The notes below the pieces were generated by a model that ran no database searches, was not told the DNA's origin, and saw only the letters and a program-made list of their open reading frames with translations. The position numbers and the translations under genes were made by a program. Positions 60,726 to 64,000 of a DNA stretch of 64,000 nucleotides are shown here, in pieces (positions within the stretch are counted from its first letter, which is position 1; every line of letters begins with the position of its first letter). The DNA comes from Dromaius novaehollandiae (taxonomy: Eukaryota; Chordata; Aves; Casuariiformes; Dromaiidae): NCBI RefSeq assembly GCF_036370855.1, contig NC_088102.1, positions 72,425,601-72,489,600 of the forward strand. Reading direction: 5' to 3'.

Positions 60726-61850
60726 TCCTCTCCTGCCTGAGCCCTTTCCCTAAGCACAGCAGCCTGGGAGACCTCGTTGGCAAAGCTCCTCCTCCCTTCC
60801 TCCTCCTCTATGTGCCCTTTTTCACTGGAGTTCGGGTCAGCTTATCCAGGCCACCCTCCTGAGACATCAGCTCATCTCCTGAGCCTCACAACAGACCACC
60901 CTTGTGCTCGCTGTAGGCTCTCCTTCATTCCCTGCTGGCTGTGCTGCACTTAGGCAGATGCTGGGGAGGCAAAGCCCTACAAGTGACAACACCCATGCAG
61001 AGCAATGTTAACCTGGGGGATGTCCCCACTCCTACCCAAAATGTCCCCTTGACTAGCAGGCTCAAGGGAACCAACACCGGTCTCCCATATCCCTCAGATT
61101 TGTCCAAGAGCCCCTCAGTTGCTCTGGATTTGCTCCAGGTCTCTGTGGCACTGGCACTGCAAACAGATACTGATACACAGAAGCCTAGCATTATCATACT
61201 CTGAAATGCAGCTGGCTGAGCAGAAACAGAAGCAGGTGGTGAGATGCTGGGTGTTCAGCAGGCCCAGCAGATGCATGTGCCCTGACACAGAGCAGCACTC
61301 AGGCTGCTGCAGCTGCTTCCCCTTGGGGGCTGGTGTGCAGTGGGGGAACCACCTCCTTCCTGCCTCGGCACTGCATGCGGCAAGCGTGGCTATCATGGGG
61401 GCTGTGGGGCTGAGGGGCACAGGCCTGCAGGCAACTGGGCAGCACCTCCATCCACCCACAGGCTGCTGTGAGGTGCCCAGGCCCTCCTGCCAATGTGCCA
61501 TGGAGCCTGGGGCTGGGCTTGACTTGGTGTCACCCTGGAGCTTTCTAGCCCAGAGCCAGCCCCAGTGCCTGCCCCATGTGGAGGGCTGCAGTGCGGAGGG
61601 ACCTGGTGCCAGAGGTCAGCCCCACAGCAGCAAGGAGGCTGCAGCAGATGCTGCCCCCTGCAGAGGACGGTCCCTGTCAAGGAAGGGCTCTTTCTGGGTT
61701 CCCTGGCACAGTGTGACACACCCAGACCCATGCGGGATCAGGCATAGGGAGGGCCAGCACACCCTGCACCTGCTGCAGCACCCAGGCAGGGAGTCCTGCT
61801 CAGATCATCATCAGGCTCCCCACGGGGACAGCCAGGCAGGCACCCACCCA
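60726..61850. other. Upstream flank of gene F, no gene seen
   Basis: Counterpart of 46791-47900, with the same deletion near 60970. Confidence 0.45.
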
Positions 61851-61951
61851 CTGGTGGGGTGCGTGTGATGGCAGAAGTGGAGCCGAGAAACATATATGGG
61901 CATGCACGGGGATGGAGAAGGTTATTGGAGGCTGGGGCTCCGTCAGATGGG

Positions 61952-62039
61952 AGATAACCCTCCTGATAACATCTCAAAAGGTGCCTAATGCCGTTGATTG
62001 GCTGCCCTGGCAGCGAGGCCTGCGATTCTGCCTATATAT
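61952..62039 (+). promoter_or_regulatory. Promoter of gene F
   Basis: AGATAA 61952-61957, TGATAA 61964-61969, GATTGGC 61996-62002, TATATAT 62033-62039; fourth copy with unchanged spacing. Confidence 0.75.
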
Positions 62040-62123
62040 TGCCCTCCCCATAGCGGGGGCCTCTGGTGGCCCAGGAGGCAAGCAGGAGCTGGGGACCGCA
62101 GCATTGGGCAGGAGGTGTTTGGG

Positions 62124-63996
62124 ATGGCCACCATCAGCCAGCTCCTTGCCAGCGCACTGGGACTGCTGCTGTGCGTGCAGCTCTGCAGGGGTGAGTGCCT
62201 GCGGGCTCCCCGGGGCTGGAGCTGCCTGCCCTCACGCTGAGAGTGGGAGGCAGTCCTGGGGTTGGGGAGGCCACCGTGGAGCTGGGGTGGCCATCATGGG
62301 TCTGTGCGTGACCTGCTGGGTGGGCTTCTCAGAGGCACCAGTGGAGGCACACCACCTGGGCAGCCCCCAGGGGCCCACGGTGCCTGCACTGTGCTGGGGA
62401 CAGGGTTTTTGCAGTGGGGCCGAACACTGAGCACATGTGGCAGGACATGTCCTCTGCTGTGTTCACCTTGCATTGGGTGCTGGACATTCAGGGTCTGGAT
62501 ATGGCCCTACCTTTCTTCACACCTGGTGTCCTGCAGTGCACCCAAGGCTTTTCCACCCACACAGCCATATGCCAGGGTCCAAAAGCCAGGCCCGCAGTGG
62601 GGAGTGGAGGCCATCAGGGCAGGGAACAGCTGTGGGACAGAGCTCCCTGGCCAGCCTGGCAGGGCATGCTACACCAGACAACACTGACACCATGCTGGGA
62701 CTCCATGTCCTCCTTTATGGTCCCACATGGGCACCCACAGGCACTGGGGAGCTGCGACTGGTTGACGGAGGCAGCCGCTGCGCTGGCCGGGTGGAGGTGA
62801 AGCACGAGGGCCAGTGGGGCACCGTGTGCAGCTATGACTTCCTCTGGGATGTCCGTGGGGCCTCCGTGGTCTGCAGGCAGCTGGGATGTGGCACCGTGGC
62901 AAGGACTTCCCCATACATGCCGTTCGGGGCAGGTGCTGGCCGGATTTGGCTGCAACCTTTTCTATGTCGTGGCACTGAGACAGCACTCCACCACTGTCCC
63001 CACTACGGCTGGGGCCAGCACTACTGTGGCCATGACACAGATGTTGGGGTGACGTGCTCAGGTGAGGGATCAGGATACTCTGCCGGGGAGCAGACCCTTG
63101 GCTGCGTGCAGTTGGGAGATGGCATGGCTATGCACAGGGCCTCCCCACTGGGGCCTGCCCAGGCACAGATGGGGTACAAGAGTAGAGCTGGAGTGCAGCA
63201 CCCTCATGCCCTGAGGGCACCTCTAATACAGATGCTGTGGAGCTCAGGCTGGTGAATGGAGGTGGTCCCTGTGCAGGCAGAGTGGAGGTGAAGCTGCGGG
63301 GCCAGTGGGGAACGGTGGCAGATGACGTATGGGACATGGAGGATGCCGAGGTGGTGTGTCAGCAGCTGGGCTGTGGCTCGGCCAAAAGCGCCCATGACTC
63401 GACCCGCTTTGGGAGAGGGTCTGGACCTATTCAACTGGCTCTTGTGGACTGTCGTGGGGATGAGTCTGCACTCTGGGAATGCACTGTCCCGGGATGGGGG
63501 CCATACCCTGGCCGCCATGACTGGGATGTTGGTGTGGTCTGCCAAGGTAAGAGCCATGGGGTCCCTCCAGGCTGCCTCGCACTCAGGCCCCGCTATGCCA
63601 GCACCAGGATTATGGGGGCAACCCACCTGCAAGCCCCCAGCGTGTTCCACAGACCCCCAAGAGACCCCAGACTCTCTCCTCCGGCAGGGTTTGTGCGGCT
63701 GGTCGGCGGGGACGGCGCCTGCTTGGGCCGCGTGGAGGTCAGGCAGGGCCGAGGCTGGGTCACCCTCTGCAAGGCCCACGTGGACCTCAACACCGCCCAC
63801 GTCATCTGCAAGGAGCTGGGTTGCGGAGCAGCTCTGGCCATCACTGGGGCAGCACGCTTTGGGGCAGGAGCCGGGCCCATCTGGGACGGGGGCTTTGAGT
63901 GTGCAGGCAACGAATCCCTCCTGTCTGCCTGCGCCCGCAGGCTGCCCCATGGCCAGGGTTGCACGCACAACAGCGGCGCTGGCGTCATCTGCTCCC
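62124..63996 (+). CDS. WC1-like SRCR receptor, gene F (3' end outside window)
   Basis: Exons seen: signal peptide 62124-62190, SRCR1 62741-63061, SRCR2 63232-63546, SRCR3 63688-63996; the donor of SRCR3 is the last thing in the window. All are phase 1 and open. The first ATG position of gene C is ATT here, so translation should begin at 62124. SRCR1 and the promoter are nearly the same as in gene E, while SRCR2-3 and their introns nearly equal the start of gene A. The number of remaining domains cannot be known from the window; seven would be expected from C, D and E. Confidence 0.85.
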
Positions 63997-64000
63997 GTAA

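Noticed and set aside
1-64000. LTR retrovirus, DNA transposon, CRISPR array, tRNA or rRNA
   Set aside because: No paired long terminal repeats, terminal inverted repeats, regular spacer arrays or cloverleaf/rRNA-like sequence were seen. The interspersed repeats recognised are all CR1.

Overview
The window is vertebrate nuclear DNA, almost certainly from a bird. It is GC-rich and full of 5'-truncated CR1 LINEs of the avian type. It carries intron-containing immune-receptor genes whose exons all join in phase 1. A non-avian sauropsid is not excluded, and I cannot name the species from sequence alone.

The core is a head-to-tail (+ strand) array of multi-domain scavenger receptor cysteine-rich (SRCR) genes of the CD163/WC1 family. 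Each full unit has a GATA-GATA-CCAAT-TATA promoter and a signal-peptide exon. Seven SRCR exons follow (about 103-111 aa each, one domain per exon), then a stalk, a transmembrane exon and four cytoplasmic exons. The tail motifs (YEELDYTL, GYDDA, and a C-terminal GYDDVG before the stop) match, in order, those of the mammalian gamma-delta T-cell co-receptor WC1/CD163L1. I therefore call the genes WC1-like.

Layout: gene A (1-5.2 kb) is 5'-cut by the window. Pseudogene B (6.3-10.6 kb) is a rearranged 3' fragment. Gene C (17.1-23.4 kb) is complete, with a predicted 982 aa. A SRCR4-5-6 fragment lies inside CR1 sequence (25.6-26.8 kb). Gene D (35.2-41.4 kb) is complete except for a 7-nt loss in the signal-peptide exon. 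Gene E (48.2-55.7 kb) has a complete extracellular part and a damaged, duplicated tail. Gene F (62.1 kb to the window end) is 3'-cut.

The gaps between genes are themselves a repeated module: 3' flank, CR1 (RT sense on the - strand), a NACHT fragment of an NLRP3-like gene, anonymous duplicated DNA, a second CR1 3' end, a FISNA-like exon fragment, then the next promoter-upstream region. Between C and D the module occurs twice. The NLRP fragments are relics carried along by segmental duplication.

The functional genes probably encode type I membrane receptors on leukocytes that bind microbial or endogenous ligands through the SRCR ectodomain and signal through tail tyrosines. Length-matched exons, mosaic tails, shared indels and misplaced exon fragments show a family being reshaped by unequal crossover and gene conversion.
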